A stretch of 64,000 nucleotides of DNA from DATENM01 sp045807765 (GTDB lineage Bacteria > Acidobacteriota > Blastocatellia > UBA7656). Numbering within the stretch: the stretch's first letter is position 1; every line of letters starts with the position of its first letter. Positions 50,484 through 58,700 of this stretch are shown piece by piece. The notes beneath the pieces are model-generated. The model had not been told where the DNA came from and made no database searches. It worked only from the letters and a program-made list of their open reading frames with translations. Position numbers and translations under genes: made by a program. Location: NCBI GenBank assembly GCA_045807765.1, contig JBJMGU010000165.1:1-64000 (forward strand), given 5' to 3'.

Positions 50484-52025
50484 TTAGGTCGAGGATGATG
50501 TGCCTCTGGCGCGATCCCTGTCACCGCTCTCTTTGGGCCGCCAGCGCAGCACAGGCTTGCGCGCCGCGGCGACTTCATCCAGGCGTCCGACTTTCGTCGA
50601 ATGCGGTGCCTGTTTGAGGATGTCAGGATTTTCCGCCGCCTCTTCATCGATGGCGCGCATGGCTTCGATGAACAGATCGAGCTCCTGACGGCTTTCGGTC
50701 TCGGTCGGCTCGACCATCAGCGCGCCGGGCACAACCAGCGGGAATGACATAGTCGGCGGGTAGAAGCCATAATCGATCAGGCGCTTGGCGATGTCTATGT
50801 TGCGCACGCCATGCTTTTGTTGCTGCTTGTCCGAAAAGATCACTTCGTGCATGACGCGTCCCGGATACGGGATGTCGTAGACCTCTTTCAACTGCTCGGC
50901 AATGTAGTTGGCATTGAGTACGGCGGTTTCTGTCGCTTCGCGCAAGCCTGTGTCGCCATGCGTCAGCATGTAGCTCAAGGCCCGCACCAGCACCCCATAG
51001 TTGCCGAAGAAGGCTCGCACTCGCCCAATCGATTTCGGGCGGTCGAAGTCGAGCGTCAGCTCGTCCGACGCGCTGCGGTTGACACGCGGAAAGGGAAGGT
51101 AAGGCTCAAGCTCGGCGATTGCTGCCACAGGCCCTGCGCCCGGCCCGCCGCCGCCGTGTGGCGTCGAGAAGGTTTTATGCAGGTTGATGTGCATCACGTC
51201 AATGCCGAAGTCCGCGGGCCTGGCCACTCCGACCAGCGCATTCATGTTGGCGCCGTCCATGTAGACATAGCCGCCGCCGTCGTGGAGGATGCGGCAAATC
51301 TCTTCGATGTTGCGCTCGAACTTGCCGAGGGTGTTCGGGTTGGTGAGCATGAAGGCGGCGACGTCTTCGCTCATGATGCGGCGCAAGGCTTCGATGTCGG
51401 TGCCGCCGTTGGCAAGCGTCGGCACGGTTTCGACCGTGTAGCCGCAGATGACCGCCGAGGCCGGGTTGGTGCCATGCGCCGAGTCGGGAATCAAGACCTT
51501 CTTGCGCGGGTTGCCGCGTTCGGTGAGCGCCGCGCGAACCATCATAATGCCGGTCATCTCGCCCTGCGCCCCTGCTGCCGGCTGCGTCGTCACTGCGGGC
51601 AAGCCGGTGATCTTCGCCAGACAATCTTCGAGCCGCGCGATGATCTCAAGCGCGCCCTGCGCCAGCGGCGCAGGCATGAGAGGGTGCAGCCGGGCGATGC
51701 CTTCGATGCGCGCCACCGCTTCGTTAATGCGCGGGTTGTATTTCATCGTGCAGGAGCCGAGCGGATAGAGGCCGTGGTCTATGCAATAGTTCCACGTTGA
51801 CAACCGCGTGAAATGACGGATCACGTCTACTTCAGAAAGCTCAGGCATGCCTTCGAGGTCGTCGTCGCGCAGCAGGCGCGCCTCCATCAGCTCGCCTGCT
51901 TCCACCTGCGGCACGTCGAGCGCCGGGATCGAATAGCCAATGCGACCGGGCCGCGAGGTTTCAAAAAGGAGACCTTCTTTTTGAACGACGTGCGTGGCTG
52001 CTTTTTTAATTCTGCTCTTGTCCAT
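50484..52025 (-). CDS. gcvPB: Glycine dehydrogenase (decarboxylating) subunit 2
   Basis: A 513-aa P-protein half carrying the PLP-binding Lys in NLHKTFSTPHGGGGPGAGP. With GcvPA it decarboxylates glycine and transfers the aminomethyl group to lipoylated GcvH. The N-terminal GRIGYSIPALDVPQVEAGEL and TTQPAAGAQGEMTGIMM segments are typical of two-subunit P-proteins. The start ATG at 52025 stands seven bases after the gcvPA stop with GAGG upstream; a frame starting at 52067 overlaps gcvPA and is rejected. It is last in the operon. Confidence 0.96.
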   Translation of the reverse strand: MDKSRIKKAATHVVQKEGLLFETSRPGRIGYSIPALDVPQVEAGELMEARLLRDDDLEGMPELSEVDVIRHFTRLSTWNYCIDHGLYPLGSCTMKYNPRINEAVARIEGIARLHPLMPAPLAQGALEIIARLEDCLAKITGLPAVTTQPAAGAQGEMTGIMMVRAALTERGNPRKKVLIPDSAHGTNPASAVICGYTVETVPTLANGGTDIEALRRIMSEDVAAFMLTNPNTLGKFERNIEEICRILHDGGGYVYMDGANMNALVGVARPADFGIDVMHINLHKTFSTPHGGGGPGAGPVAAIAELEPYLPFPRVNRSASDELTLDFDRPKSIGRVRAFFGNYGVLVRALSYMLTHGDTGLREATETAVLNANYIAEQLKEVYDIPYPGRVMHEVIFSDKQQQKHGVRNIDIAKRLIDYGFYPPTMSFPLVVPGALMVEPTETESRQELDLFIEAMRAIDEEAAENPDILKQAPHSTKVGRLDEVAAARKPVLRWRPKESGDRDRARGTSSST

Positions 52026-52032
52026 CGGTTCA

Positions 52033-53364
52033 CTAAACCTCAGCGAGCGCCGCCACCAGTTGATCAATGGCCGGACGCCGCGCCGTTTCGGTGACGCACA
52101 CCAGCAGCGCGTCTTTCATCTCCGGGTAATACTCGTCGAGCGCCACGCCGCCGATAATCTGGCGGTCGAGCAGCGCACGCACCACTGCGCTTGCAGGCTT
52201 CGGCGTCGTGACGACAAACTCGTTGAAGAACGGCGCGCTGAAGCGTAAGCCGTAGCCGTCGAGCTTGGCGATCTCCTGGGCCGCATAGTGCGCCTTCTGC
52301 AAATTCTGATGCGCGACTTCCTGCACGCCGCGCCGCCCCAGCGTCGCCATATAGACGGTCGCCATCAGCGCGAACAGCCCTTGATTGGTGCAGATGTTCG
52401 AAGTCGCTTTCTCGCGGCGGATGTGCTGCTCGCGCGTCGACAGCGTCAGCACATAGCCGCGCCGCCCATCGTGGTCATAGGCTTCACCGGCCAGGCGACC
52501 GGGCATCTGGCGCACGAACTTTTCATTCGTCGCGAACAATCCGCAGTAAGGGCCGCCGAAACTGAGCGGGATGCCGAACGATTGCGCCTCGCCCACTACA
52601 ATGTCAGCGCCGCACGCGCCGGGCGGTTTCAACGCGCCCAGGCTCATCGCTTCGCTGAAGGCGACGATGAACAGCGCCCCCGCCTGATGCGCCGCGTCGG
52701 CGATGGCTTGCAGGTCTTCAACACAGCCAAAGAAGTTCGGCGATTGCACGACGACCGCCGCGGTCTCTTTGTCAATCCGCAGAGCGTTCAAGTCGAGCGT
52801 GCCGGCTTCGGTGTGCGGCGCGAAGTCGAGCTGGAAGCCGAGCTGTCGCGTATAGCTTTCGGTGACTTCACGGTACTGCGGATGCAGGCTGTCGGCAATG
52901 ATGAAGCGATTGCGGCGGGTGACGCGGTTGGCCATCATCACGGCTTCGGCCACACCTGTCGAGCCGTCGTAGAGCGAAGCGTTCGCCACATCCATGCCAG
53001 TCAACTGGCAGACCATGGTTTGAAACTCGAAGATGTATTGCAGCGTCCCCTGGCTCAGCTCTGGCTGGTAAGGCGTGTATGCGGTGAAGAACTCGGCGCG
53101 CGAGATCAGCGGGTCAACGATGACCGGGATGAAGTGCGAATAGGCGCCCGCGCCCAGGAAGGATTGATACGAGCTGGCGTTACGCGCCGCCAGCTCGCGG
53201 AAGTAGGCAATCAGGTCCGGCTCGCTCATTGCCGGGCCGATGCCAAGCGCTTCGTTCAGTCGCAGGTTTTCGGGGATTTGCTCAAAGAGTTCTTCGATGC
53301 GCTCACACCCGATCTGTTCGAGCATGGCGCGCCGCTCGTCGGGCGAGTTCGGGATATACCGCAT
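52033..53364 (-). CDS. gcvPA: Glycine dehydrogenase (decarboxylating) subunit 1
   Basis: A 443-aa N-terminal-half homologue of P-protein. MRYIPNSPDERRAMLEQIG, FLGAGAYSHFIPVIVDPL and AYTPYQPELSQGTLQYIFEFQTMVCQLTGMDVANASLYDG are hallmark blocks; GEAQSFGIPLSFGGPYCGLFA follows. It pairs with GcvPB to form the active alpha2-beta2 enzyme. It starts six bases after the gcvH stop and the next gene follows seven bases on. Confidence 0.96.
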   Translation of the reverse strand: MRYIPNSPDERRAMLEQIGCERIEELFEQIPENLRLNEALGIGPAMSEPDLIAYFRELAARNASSYQSFLGAGAYSHFIPVIVDPLISRAEFFTAYTPYQPELSQGTLQYIFEFQTMVCQLTGMDVANASLYDGSTGVAEAVMMANRVTRRNRFIIADSLHPQYREVTESYTRQLGFQLDFAPHTEAGTLDLNALRIDKETAAVVVQSPNFFGCVEDLQAIADAAHQAGALFIVAFSEAMSLGALKPPGACGADIVVGEAQSFGIPLSFGGPYCGLFATNEKFVRQMPGRLAGEAYDHDGRRGYVLTLSTREQHIRREKATSNICTNQGLFALMATVYMATLGRRGVQEVAHQNLQKAHYAAQEIAKLDGYGLRFSAPFFNEFVVTTPKPASAVVRALLDRQIIGGVALDEYYPEMKDALLVCVTETARRPAIDQLVAALAEV

Positions 53365-53370
53365 TCGTGC

Positions 53371-53766
53371 TTACTCCGAAGTTTCTTCCTTGATGTAATC
53401 TTCGTACTCGGCGGCGGTCAACAGGCCATCGAGCTGCGATGGGTTGTCGGGCTTGATGGCGATCATCCAGCCGTCGCCGTACGGATCGCTGTTCACCTTT
53501 TCGGGCGCGTCGTTGAGCGCGCTATTGACTTCGACGACGACGCCGCTTACGGGCATATAAATTTCGCTCACGGCCTTGACGCTTTCGACCGAGCCGAAGG
53601 GCTCGCCGGCCTCGAACTTGTCGTCCACACGCGGCAGCTCAACATAGACCACATCGCCGAGTTGTTGCTGCGCGTGGTCGGTGATGCCAACGGTTGCCCG
53701 CTCGGCGGCGGCGCGAACCCATTCATGGTCTTTCGTGTAGCTTAGGTCTTCAGGGGTGTTTGCCAT
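53371..53766 (-). CDS. gcvH: Glycine cleavage system H protein
   Basis: A 131-aa lipoyl carrier that shuttles the aminomethyl group between P-, T- and L-proteins. YTKDHEWVRAAAERATVGITDHAQQQLGDVVYVELP and FGSVESVKAVSEIYMPVSGVVVEVN, with the lipoylated Lys in ESVKAVSE, are unmistakable. Follows gcvT after a space filled by a hairpin element. Confidence 0.97.
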   Translation of the reverse strand: MANTPEDLSYTKDHEWVRAAAERATVGITDHAQQQLGDVVYVELPRVDDKFEAGEPFGSVESVKAVSEIYMPVSGVVVEVNSALNDAPEKVNSDPYGDGWMIAIKPDNPSQLDGLLTAAEYEDYIKEETSE

Positions 53767-53782
53767 CTTTATCTCCGAAACC

Positions 53783-53853
53783 GGTAATCAGTTATCAGTT
53801 GCCAGTTGCCAGAAAAGAGCAAAGAACAACTGACAACTGATAACTGATAACTC
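53783..53853. repeat. Hairpin element, CAGTTATCAGTTGC family
   Basis: Left arm 53783-53812 (CAGTTAT, CAGTTGC, CAGTTGC units) and right arm 53828-53853 (AACTGAC, AACTGAT, AACTGAT, AACT), about 24 bp of pairing around a 15-nt loop. The right arm overlaps the gcvT stop codon and the element fills the gcvT-gcvH gap. Confidence 0.85.
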
Positions 53854-54952
53854 AATCAAATCGTCTTTCCCGTTTGTAGAAGGGAGTTTCAACGACGCGG
53901 GCCGGGACTTCGCGCCCGCGAATCACGACGGAAAACTCGGTGCCGATGCCCGCGTGCTCAATGGGAAGATAGAGCATGCCGATGTTCTTTTTCAGAAACG
54001 GCGCGTGGCTGCCCGAGGCAACAGTGCCGACTTGCTGGCCGCTGATGACCGCCGGATAGCCGTCGCGCGCCGGAGCCCGGTCAAGCATTTCAAAGCCGAC
54101 TAGCTTGCGTTGCAGGCCCTCGGCTTTCTGCCTTTGCAACACCTCGCGCCCGATGAAGTCGCCTTTGTTGAGCTTGACGACCCAGCCGAGCCCGGCTTCA
54201 AGCGGTGTCGTCGTCTGATCCATGTCATTGCCGTAAAGGCGGAAGGCGGCTTCCAGGCGCAGCGTGTTGCGCGCCGCCAGACCGCAGGGGATCAAGCCGT
54301 CTTCATTGCCAGTGACCAGCAGCCGGTTCCAGATGTGCCGAGCGTCCGCCGCCGGGCAGAGAATCTCGAAACCGTCTTCGCCGGTATAGCCGGTGCGCGA
54401 AACCCGACAACTGATGCCGTCAACCGCAAGCTGCTGTGACCAGTAATATGGAATGCGGTCGAGCATGCGGTCGCAGATTCTTTGCAGGATGAACTCGGAG
54501 CGCGGGCCTTGCAGGGCGAGCAGCGCGAAGGCGGCGCTGGTATTCATCACTTCAACGTCAAAGCCGGCTGCATGTTGAATGATCCATGCGAAATCAGTGT
54601 CGGTGCCGCCGGCGTTGACGACGAGCAGGTAGTAATGCTCGTTGATGCGGTAGACCAGCAGGTCGTCAATAACGCCGCCCTGCTCGTTTATCATCGTCGA
54701 ATACTGTACCTGGTTATCCTGGAGCTTGGCGACGTCGTTGGTCGTGATCTGCTGGACGAAGGCGAGCGCCTGTTCGCCGCGCACTTCGATTTCGCCCATA
54801 TGCGAAACGTCGAAGAGGCCCGCTGCCTGGCGCACGGCCAGATGCTCAGGGATCGGCCCGCTGTACTGCACCGGCATGTCCCAGCCGGCAAATTCGACCA
54901 TGCGCGCGCCAAGCAAGACGTGTGAATCGTGTAGCGGTGTGCGCTTGAGCAT
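53852..54952 (-). CDS. gcvT: Aminomethyltransferase (glycine cleavage T protein)
   Basis: A 366-aa folate-dependent T-protein that releases ammonia and passes the methylene group to tetrahydrofolate. KRTPLHDSHVLLGARMVEFAGWDMPVQYSGPIPEHLAVR, GLFDVSHMGEIEV and GYTGEDGFEI are family hallmarks. The start at 54952 (ATG) follows GGGAAC; the frame begins four codons earlier with TTG. First of four gcv genes. I saw no glycine riboswitch in the 54953-55223 space. The L-protein gene is absent here. Confidence 0.96.
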   Translation of the reverse strand: MLKRTPLHDSHVLLGARMVEFAGWDMPVQYSGPIPEHLAVRQAAGLFDVSHMGEIEVRGEQALAFVQQITTNDVAKLQDNQVQYSTMINEQGGVIDDLLVYRINEHYYLLVVNAGGTDTDFAWIIQHAAGFDVEVMNTSAAFALLALQGPRSEFILQRICDRMLDRIPYYWSQQLAVDGISCRVSRTGYTGEDGFEILCPAADARHIWNRLLVTGNEDGLIPCGLAARNTLRLEAAFRLYGNDMDQTTTPLEAGLGWVVKLNKGDFIGREVLQRQKAEGLQRKLVGFEMLDRAPARDGYPAVISGQQVGTVASGSHAPFLKKNIGMLYLPIEHAGIGTEFSVVIRGREVPARVVETPFYKRERRFD

Positions 54953-55046
54953 TGTGGTTCCCAATTATCGAGATTAACTGCCACGCCGAAAACTCGCAAG
55001 CTAACACAGCCATTTTTGCACAGTCAAGGCGGCCAAAAAAGGAGTT

Positions 55047-55137
55047 GGGGCCAGGGACCAGGGGCTAGAGATTAACAGCCGGGACAGCGAGTGAGCGCTT
55101 GTTCTTGCTAGTCCCTAGCCCCCAGCCCCCAGTCCCT
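55047..55137. repeat. Hairpin element, GGGGCTA/GGGACCA family
   Basis: The left arm at 55047-55068 (GGGGCCA, GGGACCA, GGGGCTA) faces the right arm at 55108-55137 (CTAGTCCCTAG, then CCCCCAG, CCCCCAG, TCCCT). It lies between the divergent gcvT and lpxD genes and shares units with the copy at 8.55 kb. Confidence 0.75.
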
Positions 55138-55223
55138 TTCCTTGCGCGCATGGCGGGTTTCTGGGAAACTTTCAGGCTTGCTGCCGCGCCTAAAGGGCGC
55201 AATCTTCAACCGAGTGATAAGCC

Positions 55224-56279
55224 ATGCAGACGCTTGCGCAACTGGCGCAGATCATCAAGGCCGACCTCATCGGTGACCCGCAGGCGGTCGTCCGCCGCGC
55301 GCAATCCTTCGAGCAGGCCGAACCCGGCGACGTTACCTTTGCTGCCGATGCCGCCTATCGCGCCCGCGTCAACGAGTGCCGCGCCACGGCCATCATTGTC
55401 GCGGAAGCCGTTCCCGGCGCGACCCCCAACCTGCTCGTCGTGCGCAGCCCCAAACTCGCGTTCGCCCGTGCCATCCAGGCGCTGCACGCCGCTGCCTATC
55501 AGCCGCTCGGCGTTAGCGGCGATCTTATCGTCGGTGAAGGGACGGCGCTCGGCGAAGACCTCTCGATTCATGCGCGCGTCACCATCGGCAAGCATTGTCG
55601 CATCGGCGACCGCGTGACGCTGCACCCCGGCGTCGTCATTGGCGATGAATGTCAGATTGGCGACGACGCCATGATCTATGCGAACGTCGCCATCTATGAG
55701 CGCACAGAGATCGGCAACCGCGTTCGTATTCATGCCGGCGCGGTGATTGGCGCCGAAGGCTTCGGCTTCGTGCCGGATGAAGAGGGTCGGCAGGTGAAGC
55801 TCTTACAGCTTGGTCGCGTCCGCATCGAAGACGATTGTGAGATCGGCGCCAACTGCACGATTGATCGCGGCGGTTTTGACGACACCGTGCTACGGCGCGG
55901 CGTCAAGCTCGACAACCTGATTCAAGTCGGCCACAACTGCGAGCTTGGCGAAGACACAGTGGTCGCGGCGCAGGCTGGCTTTTCGGGCGGCACGAAGATC
56001 GGGCGCGGCTGCGTGATTGCCGGACAAGTCGGCACGGTCGAGCATGTCACGATTGGCGAAGGCGCGACGATCACAGCGCGCGCCGTCGTCACCAAGAGCG
56101 TGCGCGCCGGCGCATTGATGGGCGGCATGGTGCCGGCTCAGGAGTACAATGCGTGGCGCCGCCGCCATGCGCTATACTCAAGGCTGCCCGAGCTGGCCGA
56201 CCGCGTGAGGCAACTGGAAGCCATCATCCGTGATGCTGGCTTTGATATAGAGGCCGGCCGTGATCAAAGCGCCGAATGA
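55224..56279 (+). CDS. lpxD: UDP-3-O-acylglucosamine N-acyltransferase
   Basis: A 351-aa left-handed beta-helix enzyme that adds the second acyl chain to UDP-acyl-glucosamine. An N-terminal uridine-binding domain (about 1-105) precedes hexapeptide repeats such as ICKHCRIGD-type GKHCRIGDRVTLHPGVVIG. FGFVPDEEG and DNLIQVGHNCELGEDTVVAAQAGFSG contain the catalytic His. It is the first gene of the lipid A operon; fabZ begins 12 nt later. Confidence 0.96.
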   Translation: MQTLAQLAQIIKADLIGDPQAVVRRAQSFEQAEPGDVTFAADAAYRARVNECRATAIIVAEAVPGATPNLLVVRSPKLAFARAIQALHAAAYQPLGVSGDLIVGEGTALGEDLSIHARVTIGKHCRIGDRVTLHPGVVIGDECQIGDDAMIYANVAIYERTEIGNRVRIHAGAVIGAEGFGFVPDEEGRQVKLLQLGRVRIEDDCEIGANCTIDRGGFDDTVLRRGVKLDNLIQVGHNCELGEDTVVAAQAGFSGGTKIGRGCVIAGQVGTVEHVTIGEGATITARAVVTKSVRAGALMGGMVPAQEYNAWRRRHALYSRLPELADRVRQLEAIIRDAGFDIEAGRDQSAE

Positions 56280-56291
56280 TCGAAGGAGGCT

Positions 56292-56789
56292 ATGGAAACT
56301 GTACTCGACATCACACAGATTCAGGCGATCCTACCGCACCGCTATCCCTTCCTGCTCGTTGATCGCATCGTCGAATACGAGCCGCACAAGCGCGTCGTCG
56401 GCATCAAAAACGTCACGCTCAACGAGCCGTTCTTTCAAGGCCATTTCCCCGGCGCGCCCATCATGCCCGGCGTCTTGATCGTCGAAGCGATGGCGCAAAC
56501 CGCGGGCGTGCTGATGCTGGCTTCGATGCCCGACCGCGAGACCAAGCTCGTCTTCTTCACCGGCATTGATAACGCCAAGTTCCGCCGCCCCGTCGTCCCC
56601 GGCGACCAACTGCGAATGGAACTGACGGTGCTGCGGCTGCGTCCGCGCTACATCCGGCTGCGCGGCGAAGCCTACGTTGATTCGCAACTGGTGGCCGAGG
56701 CCGAGATTGCTTCGTCGCTGGTTGACCGCAGCCTGGTCGAGCGCGGCAGCGAGATCAATCACGCCGCTTTCAAGCCCGTCGAGCAATGA
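56292..56789 (+). CDS. fabZ: (3R)-hydroxyacyl-ACP dehydratase
   Basis: A 165-aa hotdog dehydratase of fatty acid synthesis. QIQAILPHRYPFLLVDRIVEYEP is the family start, and FFQGHFPGAPIMPGVLIVEAMAQTAGVL holds the catalytic His and Glu. GGAGG sits before the start. FabZ competes with the lpx enzymes for hydroxyacyl-ACP, so its place in this operon matches the classic lpxD-fabZ-lpxA order. Its stop overlaps the lpxA start by four bases. Confidence 0.97.
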   Translation: METVLDITQIQAILPHRYPFLLVDRIVEYEPHKRVVGIKNVTLNEPFFQGHFPGAPIMPGVLIVEAMAQTAGVLMLASMPDRETKLVFFTGIDNAKFRRPVVPGDQLRMELTVLRLRPRYIRLRGEAYVDSQLVAEAEIASSLVDRSLVERGSEINHAAFKPVEQ

Positions 56790-57580
56790 TCGAGATGAAT
56801 GAGTCCGCGAGCATCCACCCGACGGCTATCATCAGCCCGCAAGCCGAGATCGGCAAAGATGTGTCCGTCGGCCCTTACTCGATCATCGGTGATGGCGTCA
56901 TCCTCCACGATGGCGTCCGCGTCGGCAGTCATTGTGTCATCGAAGGCCCTTCGGAATTCGGCAGCGGCACCCACTTCTTTCCCTTCGTGTCGGCGGGTCA
57001 GGCACCGCACGATTTGAAGTATAAAGGCGAGCCGAGCCGCCTGGTTGTCGGTGAGCGCAACGTCTTCCGCGAATTCACTACGATCCATCGCGGCACCGAA
57101 GGCGGCGGCAACCTGACGACGATTGGCTCGGACAATCTCTTTATGGCGCAAGCGCACGTCGCCCACGATTGCCACATCGGCGACCACGTGATCTTCTCAA
57201 ACTCGGCTGCGCTTGCCGGCCACGTCGTCGTCGAAGACCACGCGACTCTCGGCGCGTTCTCTGGCGTGCATCAGTTCTGTCGCGTCGGCAAGCACGCCTT
57301 CATCGGCGCGTCGGCGGTGGTCGTCAAAGACGCGCTGCCGTTTGCGCGCAGCGCAGGCAATCACGCGCGCTGCTACGGCCCGAACACCATCGGTCTCAAG
57401 CGCCAGGGCTTCTCATCCGAAGTCATCCGCCGCATAGACCATGCCTTTCATCTCCTGCTTGCGGCAAAGCTCAACACGACGCAGGCCGTAGAGCGCATCA
57501 AGGCCGAGCTGAGCGGTTACGCGGAGATCGATTACCTGACCCAGTTCATCGAATCGTCGGAGCGCGGAGTCACCAAGTGA
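56786..57580 (+). CDS. lpxA: UDP-N-acetylglucosamine acyltransferase
   Basis: First lipid A enzyme: moves an (R)-3-hydroxyacyl chain from ACP to UDP-GlcNAc. Hexapeptide repeats begin at SIHPTAIISPQAEIGKDVSVG, the catalytic His is in MAQAHVAHDCHIGDHVIFSNS, and QFCRVGKHAFIGASAVVVKD and GRNAVGLKR-type GPNTIGLKRQGFS follow. 264 aa is typical. An ATG three codons in is an alternative start. Its stop overlaps the next GTG by four bases. Confidence 0.97.
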   Translation: MIEMNESASIHPTAIISPQAEIGKDVSVGPYSIIGDGVILHDGVRVGSHCVIEGPSEFGSGTHFFPFVSAGQAPHDLKYKGEPSRLVVGERNVFREFTTIHRGTEGGGNLTTIGSDNLFMAQAHVAHDCHIGDHVIFSNSAALAGHVVVEDHATLGAFSGVHQFCRVGKHAFIGASAVVVKDALPFARSAGNHARCYGPNTIGLKRQGFSSEVIRRIDHAFHLLLAAKLNTTQAVERIKAELSGYAEIDYLTQFIESSERGVTK

Positions 57581-58563
57581 GCGTCTTGATATTGAGCCAG
57601 ATGGAAGTTGAGCGCCTGTTGCCGATGGCCGAATGCACGGGGCTGATGCGTGATGCGCTGCGGTCGCTGGCGGCTGGTGAGATGGCGCAGCCGTTGCGCA
57701 TGGTCATCTCGCCGCCGGGCGCAAAGGGATTGCTGGGTTTGATGCCGGCACACAAAGCGGGCGAGCGCGCCGTTTATGGCGTGAAAGTAATCGGCGTCTT
57801 TCCTGATAATCCGGCGCGCGGACTGGATGCGCATCAGGGCAGCGTGTTGCTGCTGAGCGGCGAAACCGGCGAGTTGCTGGCGCTGATGAATGCCTCGGCG
57901 GTGACGGCGATTCGCACCGCCGCCGTCTCGGGCGTCGCTACAGAGCTGCTGGCGCGCGAAGACGCCGGCGACCTGGCCATCATCGGCTCAGGCGTGCAGG
58001 CACACACTCATCTCGAAGCGATGGCCGGCGCGCGGCCCATCCGACGTGTGCGGGTGGCGAGCCGCCGCATCGAACATGCCCGGCGCTTTGTCGAATCGGT
58101 CACGCCGCGTTATGCCTTCCCGATTGAGGCGGTTGGTTCGGTTGAAGCGGCGGTGCGCGGCGCTGATCTGATCGTCACGGCGACTTCGTCACGCGAGCCG
58201 GTCATCAAGCGCGAATGGATCGCGCCGGGCGCACACCTGAACGTCGTCGGCGCGAGCATCGCGGCAGCCCGCGAAGTCGACAGCGCCACGATGGCCGCCG
58301 CTAGTCTGTTCGTAGACCGGCGCGAGTCAACACTCAATGAAAGCGGCGATTACCTGATTGCATTGCGCGAAGGCGCTATTGGCACGGATCACATTCGCGC
58401 CGAGATTGGCGAGCTTTTGCTCGCAGGTAAATCGGGCCGCACATCAGCCGAAGAGATCACGTTGTTCAAATCGCTCGGCCTGGCCGTCGAAGACCTCGCT
58501 TCAGCCGAGTACCTTTATCAAAAGGCGAAAGCCCAGCAAGCAGGCACCTGGGTGGATTATTGA
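57577..58563 (+). CDS. Ornithine cyclodeaminase/mu-crystallin family protein inside the lipid A operon
   Basis: A 328-aa NAD(P)-dependent family member. AVTAIRTAAVSGVATELLARED and DLAIIGSGVQAHTHLEAMAG form the nucleotide-binding part; ADLIVTATSSREPVIKREWIAPGAHLNVVGA and KSGRTSAEEITLFKSLGLAVED are family blocks. Family activities include ornithine cyclodeaminase, alanine dehydrogenase and ketimine reductase. The frame is open upstream, but GTG at 57577 overlaps the lpxA stop (GTGA), so translation is coupled to lpxA. A role in lipid A is not expected from the family; the substrate is unknown. Confidence 0.88.
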   Translation: MSVLILSQMEVERLLPMAECTGLMRDALRSLAAGEMAQPLRMVISPPGAKGLLGLMPAHKAGERAVYGVKVIGVFPDNPARGLDAHQGSVLLLSGETGELLALMNASAVTAIRTAAVSGVATELLAREDAGDLAIIGSGVQAHTHLEAMAGARPIRRVRVASRRIEHARRFVESVTPRYAFPIEAVGSVEAAVRGADLIVTATSSREPVIKREWIAPGAHLNVVGASIAAAREVDSATMAAASLFVDRRESTLNESGDYLIALREGAIGTDHIRAEIGELLLAGKSGRTSAEEITLFKSLGLAVEDLASAEYLYQKAKAQQAGTWVDY

Positions 58564-58568
58564 AAGGC

Positions 58569-58696
58569 AAGAAGTCAGGAGTCAGGAGTCAGAAGACAGA
58601 ATGGAAAAGGAGGTCAGCGGCAGCGAGTACGCTTGTTGCAAGTACGCTTGTCGCGCTTCTGCTTTTATTCTGACTTCTGACTCCTGACTCCCTTCC
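58569..58696. repeat. Hairpin element, GGAGTCA/GAAGTCA family
   Basis: The left arm at 58571-58602 (GAAGTCA, GGAGTCA, GGAGTCA, GAAGACA, GAAT) faces the right arm at 58667-58696 (ATTCTGACTTCTGACTCC then TGACTCCC). Begins five bases after the upstream stop and ends four bases before the lpxI start. The loop is about 65 nt. Confidence 0.88.
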
Positions 58697-58700
58697 TCTT

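Noticed and set aside
52288..53745. 485-aa plus-strand frame opposite gcvPA and gcvH
   Set aside because: Fully covered by two clear glycine-cleavage genes on the other strand; no family similarity.
54953..55223. Glycine riboswitch before gcvT
   Set aside because: No tandem aptamer or GCCGAAGG-type core found on the minus strand; a hairpin element occupies part of the space.
57169..57576. Upstream extension of the ornithine cyclodeaminase-like frame
   Set aside because: Lies inside lpxA in another frame; the family begins at the GTG that overlaps the lpxA stop.
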